NCBI GenBank assembly: GCA_030062745.1 | Contig: CP099839.1 | Coordinates: 10,994,802-11,058,801 of the forward strand | Direction of reading: 5' to 3' | DNA from: Capitulum mitella | Lineage: Eukaryota > Arthropoda > Thecostraca > Pollicipedomorpha > Pollicipedidae | Length of the DNA stretch: 64,000 bases | Part shown: in pieces, positions 50,790-61,860 of the stretch | Layout of the letters: the number at the start of each line of letters is the position of its first letter | Position numbering within the stretch: the stretch's first letter is position 1 | The notes under the pieces: model-generated | Seen by the model: the letters and a program-made list of their open reading frames with translations, nothing else | Databases searched by the model: none | What the model was told of the DNA's origin: nothing | Made by a program: the position numbers and the translations under genes

Positions 50790-53606
50790 CTATTCCATCC
50801 CGATTCTGCTAAGTGCATCCTTGAAGTCGTTTATGTCCATGTTGACCTTGCAGCTGATCTTACTGAGATAGGTGGTGAGGTTCACAGCATACTCGGCTGA
50901 GGTTAGATTTCTTCCATTCTTCTTGAGACGGAATACGTCGCTGGCCTTCGGGAAGGACAGCGAAGAGTTCTTGGCATGTCTGACTTCCACGTAGAGCCTC
51001 TTGTTCTTGGTGATGTCCTCTAGGTCAGGGTTCTTCAGGAACTCCTCCACTTGCTCTGGTCTCGTAAATGGGCCTCCTAACTCGGTGAGGTAAGCCAGGT
51101 CACAGTTTCTCTGCTTGTCCTGGGCGATGCTTGCGAGTTCCCTGTCCTCCATTCCTTCCTTCTTGAGCTTTGCCTGTTTTTCTTCCCATGCTTCAAGGAT
51201 AGCTGGTACGGCTCCACCCCTCTTGGTCATTTTCTTGAACGTGCCGGTGACTTCGCTTCCCTCCAGCAGTTCAGCAGCTTTGGCTTTGATCAAGGAAGAG
51301 CTAACTGACCTGATTTCTTTAGCTCCTCTGACCTTCAGCCCATAGTTCACGGAGCCGACGGCTCTCTCGGCATCAAGGTTGTGCACCGGCGCCTTCTTGA
51401 GCTTATCTTGGTCCAAACTCCTGATGTTCGTGTTGTTGTCCTCGTCATTCTCCGCCTCCCCAAAGCCAAACATCTCGCCACGCTGGTGCTTCCAGCCCTC
51501 GGCCAGCTTTGGGAGGAGGAGCTCCAGGGTCTTGCAGATTTCCTGTCTGTACTGTTCGATGATCTGGATGGTCGGTTCCAGGAGGGAGGGTGAGTACAGG
51601 CAGTGGTTGAACCTTGCTTTGGAGATGAATGAAAACGCTGGAGAGGCGAAGTCGATGAGAACCTCAGGCTTGGTCGTCATGAGGTCCATGTAGAGGGTGG
51701 GGAAAGCCTCTACCAGAGTCTCCCAGGTTGTGGAGGAGGAGGTTGTCAGGCTCAGGTAGGGCTCCACCAGGTGCACCCCGATGATGACAATCACGGCAGC
51801 CAGTACTCTCAGGTACTCCAGGCCCTCGAAGCTGCGGATGATGCAGGCCAGGCTGTTTGAGATGTTACTGAATTTGGAGAGGAAGTCTGATACGTGTTTG
51901 TCCAGGAACAGGGCGATGAGGGCAGTGTATACGAGGCTATTGAACCGCTCCTTCTGGAGTCTCTTGGCAGGGTTTTTGAGAGGGAAGATGAAGATGTCGA
52001 ACTCTTTGGCGTAGTTCCAGGATTTATGGTCAAAGTCGTGCGTGACGAGCCTCATCAGACAGTTCATCCACTGCTCCACGACTGACTCCTGGACGTCGGA
52101 GAGTGACACAGCGAAGACAGAGAAGATCTTGCTGGGGCCAATCGTGATGTCTATCTGCTTACAGAACTTCTGGAGACACCTATTGAACATACAGGCGGGA
52201 TGGACTTGGCAGATGAGATGCGAGGGGGTATGATCAGTCTCCAGAGCAGCTGACACCAAGTCATCAACCATCAGGTTGTGGGCAGTGGAATCCGTCATCG
52301 TGAAGTCGATGCGGCGCCAGAGGTCTTCAGAAGAGACTCCACTGACGGCACTCAGTATGGCCAGGATGGTGAGCTTGAGCTGCGCCAAGTTTTCCCTTGT
52401 CTCAGAGGAGATACTGAGGGTGGGGAAAGGGAAGAACTTTCCATCAATAGTGGCGCCCTGAACGGAAAAAGAGCCAGCACCTTGCTTCTTCGAGCCGTCA
52501 TCATGATACGTGATCGTAGACTTCTCATCGCTTGCCATTATCTTCTCCACGAGCTTGCTCAGCGCCAGCGCCTCCCTCGCTTTTCCTGTCTCCCTGATAG
52601 ATTTTTTGTCTGGCACCGTGTCTAGGTCGATGGTACTGTCATCATCATCAAATCTCTTCCATTTCAGGTTAAACAGCTCCTTAGCTATGATGATCGTGGA
52701 GCCGACGGCCTGCTCCTTTGACATGTGGAGCTCGGAGATGCACCTGTCTAAAGCAGTATAATATTCAGGTCGGACCTTCCTGATGCTGTGACGGACGTGT
52801 CGATAGCCGTCAGGAAGCTGCCCAGTGTTCTCTGCACTGCCCTCTTGTACAACATTCCTCTTCCTCTTCCTTGAGCTTCGTGACGAGTCCTCTTCCTCAC
52901 TCGTAGTTTGCATCTCTTCGTAGTCCGCATCTTCATTTTGAAGAATGTTCTGGTTCATATCTGCATATTCTTCAGCAACTTCGATCATCTCAAGCTGGTT
53001 CTTCTTCTCCTGCTCAGATTTCTCCAGTCTCTTCTGAAAGCTTGCCATGTCTTTCTTCCTCCTGGCGTCCTGAGCCAACCATTTCCTATCCACAAATGCC
53101 TCACAGTGACTCACACGCCTCCCCCTTATTTGATCGTTCCAGAAAAGCTCTTCGTCGTTGGTCTCCTGAACCCCATACAGCTCCTCCTGCTTCTTCCTGA
53201 AGGCGACGTCCAGGGTCCTTATATCAAGTCCTTGCTCCAGGCTCTTCGTGAAGGGATCCACCTTCTCGTTCACCCACTGCTGCGACATTCTGTTCTTGGG
53301 GTAGCTCTGCAGTTCTTTGAATTCGTCATATAGAACTAGGACCATCTTGGCTACGTTCTTAGGGTGTTTTGGATAGACATTGCACCACGTCCAGTGCTCA
53401 CAAAGCTCCTCCGCCACCTGCAGCGCAGCCCAGTCCTTGCTCATGCGGATGAAGGATCCCTTAGGTCTGGGTACCAGGAACCAGATCATTCTTTCCAACA
53501 CCTCTCTTTTTGTAGGCAGTTTGGATGAGGTGAACGTTTCTCTGGCGTGGATGGTGATAGGACCCAGGCACATGCTCCATTTAGAACGAGTTTGGAATGG
53601 ATTCAT
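50790..53606 (-). CDS. Putative DDE-type transposase, 938 aa, unassigned superfamily
   Basis: The ORF has 938 codons without a stop and fills most of a TTAA-flanked element. Residues about 180-215 are a charged helical segment. Residues 235-252 are an acidic stretch followed by RSSRKRKR, a likely nuclear localisation signal. A candidate catalytic core follows: HDDGS (369/370) as first acidic site, TMTDSTAHN (D439) as second, then CQVHPACMFN with Cys and His as in many RNase H-fold transposases, and HNLDAERAVGSV (E747) as a possible third. Residues 780-830 are Lys/Glu-rich. I recall similar uncharacterised proteins in many marine invertebrates, possibly the cc8L18.2-like group, but cannot confirm this. 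On the minus strand a TTTGCTTTCGTTTCAG acceptor-like sequence ends at 53625, just upstream of the ATG, so a 5' non-coding or short coding exon may exist. The nearest minus-strand AATAAA (50631-50626) lies outside the element. Confidence 0.7.
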   Translation of the reverse strand: MNPFQTRSKWSMCLGPITIHARETFTSSKLPTKREVLERMIWFLVPRPKGSFIRMSKDWAALQVAEELCEHWTWCNVYPKHPKNVAKMVLVLYDEFKELQSYPKNRMSQQWVNEKVDPFTKSLEQGLDIRTLDVAFRKKQEELYGVQETNDEELFWNDQIRGRRVSHCEAFVDRKWLAQDARRKKDMASFQKRLEKSEQEKKNQLEMIEVAEEYADMNQNILQNEDADYEEMQTTSEEEDSSRSSRKRKRNVVQEGSAENTGQLPDGYRHVRHSIRKVRPEYYTALDRCISELHMSKEQAVGSTIIIAKELFNLKWKRFDDDDSTIDLDTVPDKKSIRETGKAREALALSKLVEKIMASDEKSTITYHDDGSKKQGAGSFSVQGATIDGKFFPFPTLSISSETRENLAQLKLTILAILSAVSGVSSEDLWRRIDFTMTDSTAHNLMVDDLVSAALETDHTPSHLICQVHPACMFNRCLQKFCKQIDITIGPSKIFSVFAVSLSDVQESVVEQWMNCLMRLVTHDFDHKSWNYAKEFDIFIFPLKNPAKRLQKERFNSLVYTALIALFLDKHVSDFLSKFSNISNSLACIIRSFEGLEYLRVLAAVIVIIGVHLVEPYLSLTTSSSTTWETLVEAFPTLYMDLMTTKPEVLIDFASPAFSFISKARFNHCLYSPSLLEPTIQIIEQYRQEICKTLELLLPKLAEGWKHQRGEMFGFGEAENDEDNNTNIRSLDQDKLKKAPVHNLDAERAVGSVNYGLKVRGAKEIRSVSSSLIKAKAAELLEGSEVTGTFKKMTKRGGAVPAILEAWEEKQAKLKKEGMEDRELASIAQDKQRNCDLAYLTELGGPFTRPEQVEEFLKNPDLEDITKNKRLYVEVRHAKNSSLSFPKASDVFRLKKNGRNLTSAEYAVNLTTYLSKISCKVNMDINDFKDALSRIGME

Positions 53607-53913
53607 CTTTCTTCTAGGATATCCTGAAACGAAAGCAAAAAAGGTTTTACAGGAGCACAGGCTTTCGGATATTAAGAGTAACGGACGGCATAGGGGAACA
53701 GGAACAATACAGGGACAGGAAGAGGTGAAACATATTTTTAGCTTTTCTCAGGATCCATGATAAGGAAACTCATCACAAATTACAAACCTTCACGTCAAAC
53801 CTTTACTTTGGTCAAAACTTCTTTTGCAAATAAATCACAATAGAATAAAGATATCGCAAAATAAAAAGCGCAATGTGTTTGTCTTGTCAATGCGCATCTA
53901 ATGATATGCAACA

Positions 53914-54125
53914 TGACCTCCACCGTGACCACTGGGTCAACACGTGACCTTGACCTGAGGTCAAATTTGAAATTGACCTTTCAATATTAAAACGTAGCCT
54001 GGCCGATGCGTCTTGACGAGAGGAACACGATGGGGTAACGTACATTCCTGTATCTCTATTAGATCAAACGCTATAAGGAAATACCCAAAGGTCAAAATTT
54101 GAGCTTTTCGTGACCTCAGAGGTCA
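53914..54125. promoter_or_regulatory. Cluster of eight AGGTCA/TGACCT half-sites
   Basis: Exact half-sites start at 53914, 53945, 53951, 53958, 53974, 54089, 54111 and 54120. They include the everted pair TGACCT-G-AGGTCA (53951-53963) and the palindrome TGACCTCAGAGGTCA (54111-54125). They lie inside the transposon, upstream of the transposase ORF. AGGTCA is the nuclear-receptor half-site; in a transposon it could equally be a transposase-binding repeat. Confidence 0.55.
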
Positions 54126-54308
54126 CCAATTATGGACCTGGGACCTTAAAAAGGGGTATCAGTCGCTTCCTCTCATCACGCCCAACACGCTCGTTTTGGT
54201 CCCGAGGCGATAGCTCAATTAGGGGCCAAACGCAAGGGGTGTCATACCCCCTATAAGTCCGTGTTAGGCATGGGACACCCAGAGCAAGGGCGAAGGTTTA
54301 ACCCATGA

Positions 54309-54317
54309 TGTGGAGGG
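54309..54317 (+). repeat. Right terminal inverted repeat
   Basis: TGTGGAGGG directly precedes TTAA and pairs exactly with the left end. Confidence 0.7.
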
Positions 54318-54321
54318 TTAA

Positions 54322-57300
54322 AGCAATATGCGTATTGTATTTAAATGTTCTCACTGGCTTAAGGACACCTAACCACAAATAAATTCACTTGTAGAAAAGT
54401 CCTAGCTATGAAAAACTTCCCTAAGTCCCCCCTCTATTTATAGCGACACAGGCAGCCCATTTTTGTCAACGAAGCGTCGACTGTGGAGTTAGCGCGGCCT
54501 GCTTTCTAAGTTTAGTGGCTCTATGCAGAGTCTAAAGTTGTCGCAAATGGTGCTGAGGTCATAGCGTCTTTTAATTTAATCTTTATTATGAAACGCTAAT
54601 TTTGAACTAAATTTCTTTTAGGAAAGCGAAAATAAAGTAGAAAATCCAAATTGCCTTTATTATGCAGCAATGTCTCGCCGTCTTGGTAATACCATGACAG
54701 CAGATAAGCATATTTTGCATTGACATGCAGCCTGAGGAAACTGAAATATTTTGTTGACATATGTGAGTAGGGTAATTATCACCAGACTACGACGCTTATT
54801 CCAGATTTGTTTGTAGACCGCTACTCCGTTAATGCTCTATACAGAGTTGGTTAAGACGAGTCCGTGTAATGAACAGCGTTTTGATACTGGTCGGGATTTC
54901 ACGTTCCCATCAGTTTGCCTCAAACTAACACACAGTGTTTTGGGATGTTTTCACTTGACAATCATGCGACGATGATGACAGTTGTTGTTTTACGATGCAC
55001 AAGATATTCTGATCGGTATGCATGTCTTTCTGGCAAGCTGAAAACCATTTCGGAAGAAGGTTGGCCTTAGATAAGCCTTTTCGCTGGCAACATTTTTATT
55101 AATTGACCTATCGTTACTGCAGGATCAGTACGTATGCGGAGCATGTATGTGGACCATTTCGAAAGCTGTCTTCCGTATGTCTACATATATTTCGTCCAAT
55201 GATAAATAGGATTAAGGTCATTACCGTGTCAGTATATGGAGAACTGCCAAGGAATATACTCACACCAGTGTAGTATGTCCGCTCCCCACAGATAACAGCC
55301 GATGTTGGAATAAACGTGGCGGCAAAAGTCCGTCCAAACACAAAAAGATGGCAAAAACTCCATTCACGATTGCAGGCTATCTTGCCCAAAAGATACGGCT
55401 TCCATATAACAGGATTAACTATTCAGTGGAATCAAATGCCTTCTCTATCGTCCTGGCTTGTATTGAACAGCAATGTATAACAAAAATCTGAGCGCTTGTA
55501 GAGATAATTTGCATGGAAGTAAAACACTGCACTGCGTTTTCACGGCAGAAATATTGCACGTGGACAGAGGAGAATGGACTACTGCTCCAAGACCTCTCCA
55601 TCCTGCCCATTAAAATATGCGTTGTCTCTCGCATTGTCGGCCTTGTGTACATATCTGTCAGGGAACAAGAGCATCCTGGAGTTTTTCCGGCAACACTTCT
55701 AACAACGATTTGAACAGAGACAGTGCATGCAAATGTCTGCTTTGACCTTTCCGTGGTAAGCTGGTAGAAAGTGTTCTGTGATGTAAGGAGTGTCTTTTGA
55801 TCGGTTACTCGGAACCTGAGAAACCTTAAATCGTCCCGTAAAGGTTTCAGGACAACTTTTACTGTGTCCAGGCCGTTAGGCATGCCAAACGATTAAGGAA
55901 AAGTGGGTGTAAGCCATTTGCCCGACAAAGTTTGGAAGAAAATCAGAAGCAATCGTAACCAGTTTCAGCCACAACGTACGACATCGTGTAACCTAGGCAA
56001 CGTCTGACTTCTGAGGGTAGTTTTGTGGCTACGCCGAGGCGCTGGACGTAACATCTGATGTGCTGTGTCTCTATGGTATGGTATGTTGAATTCTCTCCTT
56101 AGCGTAGGCTAAATGTATGCTTACATTTGCCCCGAACTAGGTGGCACTTTTCAGATTTCATGAGCCGGGTGAGGTCAGCGCGAATGTTTAAAAGCATTAC
56201 TTTAACTGTAGTATGCATAATTCATCAAACATTTGGTGTGCCATTTTGCGGTGCAGTCCACAAAAGCTATAAGCTTAGGACGAACTATCGTGCCATTAAT
56301 CATCGTTTCCTTGAGGTGTATAATCTCAGTTCATTGCAAACTCCATGCCAAAATATTGAGGTCTGGGCATTTTGTACAGTTTGGCCTTCGAAACTTTTGC
56401 ATTTTTACATTTTTAGCAAGCGCCTGGCATTTTACATTGATCAAACAGGTTAACGATCTCATCATTAACAAAACTTGCTACAGTATGCTGGGCGCCTTGC
56501 GACGTATCCCATATTTTAATCGTGAGCGACAAAAATATCTCGAACCACTTGGTGTGCTGCACCATCAAACCTCCAGTCGTAGTTTAGGGCCATTGGTTGT
56601 TTTTCGTTTGGAGTCACTTGTGAACATGTAGCACTTTCGCGTAAGATACACTAGCATTTTCAGCTCAAGCATACGAACAGCTGAAGTCACTTAACAAGCA
56701 CGTTTCCAAATAACACCAGCGCTAAAATATGACATTCAGCTTCGGCTGCAAATTTTTCCAAAGGACTTGACGAATCTGGTTATATTTGCCAGAAAAATGC
56801 CGAAATCGTGTGGAGGAAACAGGGGTGACCGGAAAGCGGTAGTTACCGGTTGAATGGTTCAACACTTTTAGGACCAAAGAGCAAAGAATATCGCACGCAA
56901 ACCATTTCCCACGTGAACCGGGGCGCTCACAAATGGCACGTTATCGAGCGTCCATCAACTTGGCTTGCTAATCAAATAGACTAAAAGTGCAAAAGCTGGC
57001 ATGAACTACACGCCAAGCGCGACTACAGCATGCATGCAAACAGAGTTCCATGGATGTTGCACCACGGTAATGGGCCACCGAGGATATGTTAAGGGGGCAA
57101 TATTCATTGCTTTCAGATTGACATGGATGTAACCGGACAGTCAAGAAATTCACTGGCTATCGATATTCTTGGCTTCTGAGTCATTTAAGCCGTGGCTGGA
57201 AAATTGGCCTGCAGGTACTTTGATGTCCTCTCGAATGTAGGACACCGTATGCCAAACAGTCCTTCTGCTGGACACAAGTGGCCGACACCAAATATATGTT

Positions 57301-59555
57301 TAAAACAAATGGCTGACAGGAGAACGGTTGGACAACGTGGCGTGCAAATCCACTCAGGGTGTTTCTTTGTGCAAAAAGCACCATGAATTTTTTCAGTCCA
57401 TATGGCTTTACATTGAGTGCTCGATGAATTGACACGCGAGAGATCGTTGTAGCACCGAATCAGGAGGGTTTTCAGTTCACATCACTGCTAGCACGACCAA
57501 TCAGCGTGCCCTCGGAAGTAGGGCGAGGAATGCAGCTGCTCTGGACGTTTAACACTAATAATACTTAATGCCCAAAAATGAGAACACAGATCTGTATCTG
57601 TGGACCAATACGAGCACTGTGCACCACGGGTTGGCTCAGTTGGAAACATTTTAATTGCTTTTCGTGCAAAGTAGCAGTATCTATAAGTTGATTATTTTCA
57701 TGGCATGCAGGCACCTTTTACTTACAGATGTTATTCTTTTTCTTGATTCGAAGCGTGCAATCATGGGTAGTTCTTGTTTAAAAGACGCCATTATATTTGC
57801 AGACGATGATTTATGGGTACTTGAACTCACTTTAATGAGGGTATATTTCGCGGCGTGTTTCCGGTGGCGAAGTTATTAATGTCAAACCAACGCCCATCAG
57901 GCGTTCGTCAACAGAGTCCAAATAATCGGCTCGTTTGCCAATTAACGCTGCAAGAAGAACTGGTTCATAACTTTAATGTTGTTCTTTACGGAAGTCGCCA
58001 AATAAACAATGTCTCACATCACGAGCTTTTGAAGGAGAATCAAGGAGCGACACTGCTGTTGCGTCGTTGACACAAGAGTGCGGTCGGCACACCAACGTCC
58101 CATTCAGAAATCATTACCACGCTGCTTTTTACGCTGAAGCTAACCGCATTAAACCGCAGTGAATAAGCCAAAACAATGTAGCCGGCTTTCACAAGCATTA
58201 GCTCCTGCGCTGCTTCCAGGGCTGATTCAGCCGAATCTGCCTGCACAAGAGGAAAAATCGTCACTTGCAACTCTGTTCCGGGAGCCCATGAGCATCTCTC
58301 CGAACCGAGCCATTGTTCTCGTATTGCGTACGAGGCCGACGGGGGATCATCGACGCCCATTCCTGAGGACTCCCAACGTCTGACCTGCCCCCCCTCTCCT
58401 CCCCCCTCCAGCCGGCCAAGACCACTGTCGACTGCGGCCACCGTCCCGGCATATGCGGCTAGCGGTGTGGCCGCCGCCTCCGGCATCTGCGGCCGGCTGT
58501 GCAGGCCGCCGCCTCCGGCATCTGCGGCCGCGGTGTGTGCCGCCGCCTCCGGCATCCGCGACCGACGGTGTGGGCCGCCGCCTCGCCAGACCAGGGCTTA
58601 TCCGTCGTCATCGCGACAGCCGGAGCCTGCAGGAGACGGGCGAACCGGCGGCGGCGGCACCGGCCGCCACGCCGCCGCCTCTGCGGCGCCGCGCTGCCGG
58701 AAAACCAACCATGCGAGCCGGCCGCCGCCGACGGCTCATCCTCCGGCGACGCTTCGTTGAACCGACCGCCTCCTTTCGAGAACGACGTGCCTCGCGCCTC
58801 GTCTCGCCTCGCGCCGACGCGGCCGCCCGGCGCGGCGCGGCGCCGGGCGTAGGACAGGCTGGCGGTAAATCACGGCAGCCGTGTTCGGACGGCTCGAACG
58901 ACGGGCCGCGTGGCCGGGCGGCACCCGCCGTGTGAGTAACACGCTGCCCACGGCGCGCTGTGCTCACGGCTGCCCGCCGCGGGAAATCCCAGCTCCACGC
59001 CGTGCTGCGCCGTATATTGCCGCCTTGTTGGCAAGCTCTCAGCTCCAATGCATGGTGTTCTTCGCTCTGGGGGCGCCTCAGGCGCGGCAGTAACATGAAG
59101 AGAGCAGGGCAGAACTAAACAAGTCGGCACTTGTCGACTAACTGGGGTCAGGACTGCGTTGGCTGCTGCAGACCCGGCTGGACTAGGCCGGTAGCAGGCG
59201 GAACTAGGTTTGGGTCGGGCCCGGCCTGGCTTTGACACGGTCGCGGGAAGAGTGGGACCTGCTTGGGACCACCTGGGCTCAGGGTTAAGTTTGAAACGGT
59301 TGGAAATAGGCAGGGCCCCGTGTCGACGAGACTGGAAAGCAACTGGAACCAGTCTTGACACGGCTGGGGGCGAGCAGGGCTTAACCTTGACATGGCAGTG
59401 ACGGAAAGAGTTTGGTCTTGTGAGGGCCGCGGAAGAGCAGGGTTTGATCTCACGGCTGGGACGGGCCGGAACCGGCTGGGGACGGCCAGCGGCTGGGGAC
59501 GGCCGACCGGCCGGCCCGCCGCGCTCGCGTCGTTTTTACGCGCCCGCAGATGCGG
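54322..59555. other. No gene seen; AT-rich then GC-rich DNA
   Basis: Two minus-strand frames (55114-55389 and 55419-55883) are protein-like in places but match nothing I know. A TGGCTCAGTTGG A-box-like motif (57632) lacks a B box. GC-rich DNA begins near 58380. Confidence 0.45.
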
Positions 59556-59640
59556 AGATAAGCCGGGATCAGATGAGATAGGGTGTGATGGTATCGCCCA
59601 GATACCATAACTTATCTTAAATACTAGCCGCGGAAGATAA
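59556..59640. promoter_or_regulatory. Cluster of four WGATAR (GATA-factor) sites
   Basis: AGATAA (59556-59561), AGATAG (59576-59581), TTATCT (59612-59617, minus strand) and AGATAA (59635-59640) lie within 85 bp. Between them GGTATC and GATACC form an inverted repeat (59590-59606). The cluster is about 36 kb downstream of the GATA gene and could be an autoregulatory or target enhancer (inference). Confidence 0.35.
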
Positions 59641-61412
59641 ATTGAGCCATGGGAAGGCGCCGCTAGGAGGCGCCGCTATTTATGTACAACAGCCACAGCT
59701 TAGCCAACAACAGAAAGCGGACGCACCTCCCGACGCCCGGCCACGAAAGAGCCGGGCGTTCGGCCATGCTTTACGGGCGGAAGATGTAATGAGGGCAAAG
59801 AAACGGCGCGGTTTAACTGGACGGCTGAGCGACCAAACACTGTGCGCGGGGCAGAGAACGGAACGCTGCCGCTGCGGTTTGAATGTCACCTGTCCGGATG
59901 TCACCTGTCGGCCGGCTCGTCACCTGGCCACTTAGTGCGGGCGTCAGGTGACCAGGGGCAGGGGGCTGCATTGTCCGCGTGCTCGGGACTCTGATGACGT
60001 TCAGGGCACTCACACTAGGGCGGAACTCGGCCCTCGGACGCCTTCCGTTCCTTTGGCGTGACGCTTTCCTTTTCCACTGTTTACTTTCAGCACCTCTGAA
60101 TTTCTTCTTTCAGTACGAGATAATTACGCAAACAAATTGCCCGGTAGTTGAGCACAGATAACATGACTGCGATAGAATCTGGGAGAGGGTGGAGACGGCA
60201 GGTTAACATCATTTGGCATCATTACTGTTGCCGGGACATCATTTCTGATGCCGTTACGAAGACAGAAAACCTGGCATTTTTGTAATCATCGACGTATTTT
60301 AACAAGGAAATCTGCAACAAAAAGATAATAAAGATGGTCGACATTAACAGTTTTGTGAACAGCCACGGAAAGAGCGGACCTCGCCGTGCACGCAACCCCG
60401 GACCTCCCGAGCTCCCACGTACCAGCGCCAGTGCTGCGAGCTCCGACTGCGATCGGCCGACCTGTGCGGCGGCGGCGGCCCTTCAGCGGTCATGACGCTG
60501 CCTCTGCGGGCGCCGGCCGGCGGCGTCTTTTTGCGCGACTTCCCGCGGAGGAGCCCGCGGCGCAGCGGCGCGCGAACGCGAGCCGCCGGGCAGCCTCTTC
60601 GACCGCAGCGCCGCCGAGTAATTCATTTGTTGTGTCCCGGCTCGCGGGGGGCGTGTAGCCTCCTTTCAACAGCAGGCCCGTTGCCGGTCTTTGCATACAA
60701 TGGCTGGAAAATGAATGTGATTCCCATCAATGGGCATTTTTCAAATGTCTTTTTCTGGTATTGCTTTTTCGGGCGGGCGTGCTCGGACAATGGCCGGACC
60801 CGTGTCGGCCGGCCGCGGCGGCTACCGTTCCCGACCGGCCGATCTATAACGTGTCGGATAGGATCGGCGCCGATCCCAGATACGGATCGGCGCGCGCCCG
60901 ATTGAAAGTCAACAAATCCGGCCGGGCCGGCTATCCGGCCGCGATCGGCCGACGCCGCCGACGCTCGCCGCTTTATGGCGGCCGCCGCTGACACATGATA
61001 TGTTATATAGGTGACTGGTCGGCGTTGGCGGTGCGTGGACGGCCGGCTCCCCCGCCCCCCCCCCGCGCTCCCCCCCCCCGCTCGAGCGACCCGCCTCCGC
61101 GCGGCGGCCTGGCTAAACGCATCAATTAGCGAGGTGCGGCGGCGGCGGCGCGGCCCTCTCTCAGGGCTCCGCTGCACGCATGATGGACGTCGGCAGCGAT
61201 GAGTTGTGCGGCGGCCGCGCTCGCTGCCGCCGTCAGTCGGACGCAGCGGGAGCCGGCCGGCTACCACCGCTCGCACCGCATTAACACCAATCTGCAGTCC
61301 AGATTACATGATATCAGAGTTTATGACGATTCTCTAATGCGCGGCCGCGGCGGCGGACGGCGGCGCGGCGTCGTAATATCTTAATGCTCGGGAGGGCGTG
61401 AGCGCTCCACCG

Positions 61413-61445
<33 letters not shown>

Positions 61446-61614
61446 CCCGCCGCCGCCGGGCGTCAGCGCGGGCCGCGCCACTGACGGCCGCGCGGGAGTG
61501 GCGCGCCGAGTTGAGTGGTTTAGCGCCGCGTTCGCCGATCGATCAGTCAACGGCGCGGCCGGCGATGTCGAATTTGTCTGCACGGACGCCGGCTCCTCCC
61601 GACTGTCGATCAGA
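59641..61614. other. No gene seen
   Basis: This stretch is largely GC-rich. It contains C homopolymers near 61050-61080 and a (CCG)n tract at about 61410-61446. Open frames here are composition-driven. Confidence 0.5.
61410..61446. repeat. (CCG)n trinucleotide repeat
   Basis: About a dozen CCG/GCC units run with one interruption. It lies outside any recognised gene. Confidence 0.75.
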
Positions 61615-61779
61615 GAGACACCGGGTCCTCCCAGGGTGTCGGCCGGGGAGACACCGGATCCTTCCAGGGTGTTGGTCGGAGAGACACCGCGTCCTCCCAG
61701 GGTGCCGGCCGTCGAGACACCGGATCTCCCCGAGGTGTGGGGTGCAGAGACGGTTGGGTCCTCCCAGAGTGTCGATCAG
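61615..61779 (+). repeat. 33-bp minisatellite, five units
   Basis: Units beginning GAGACACCGG or variants start at 61615, 61648, 61681, 61714 and 61747, exactly 33 bp apart, each with TCCTCCCAGGGTG-like sequence in the middle. A degenerate unit precedes them at about 61582. The period is a multiple of three and an open frame (61498-61860) translates it as an 11-residue repeat around GETPDPSRV. Lack of splice context or homology makes a coding role doubtful. Confidence 0.8.
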
Positions 61780-61860
61780 GTACTAAAGAGGCTCTTCCAT
61801 AGCGATGACCGGGACGCGCCTGGTCCTGATGTTCCTAGAATGATGTCGATCTCGAGCTGA

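Larger units (their letters stand above)
50650..54321 (-). mobile_element. Complete TTAA-flanked DNA transposon
   Basis: The element is bounded by TTAA target-site copies (50650-50653 and 54318-54321) and perfect 9-bp terminal inverted repeats CCCTCCACA (50654-50662) and TGTGGAGGG (54309-54317), making it 3664 bp without the target copies. It carries a single long minus-strand ORF with transposase-like features and about 0.7 kb of non-coding DNA upstream of it. TTAA targets with CCC-starting ends are classic for piggyBac, but this protein is longer than the usual piggyBac transposase and does not read like one. Some Sola-type elements are also reported to use 4-bp AT-rich targets. The superfamily is left open. 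Intact ends plus an unbroken ORF suggest recent activity. Confidence 0.72.

Noticed and set aside
55114-55883. Two minus-strand frames with a hydrophobic segment and mixed composition
   Set aside because: No recognisable family, no convincing splice sites, and chance frames of this size are common in the window.
57655-57879. Frame containing FADDDL, suggestive of a reverse-transcriptase FADD box
   Set aside because: No surrounding reverse-transcriptase motifs are present; the match is too short.
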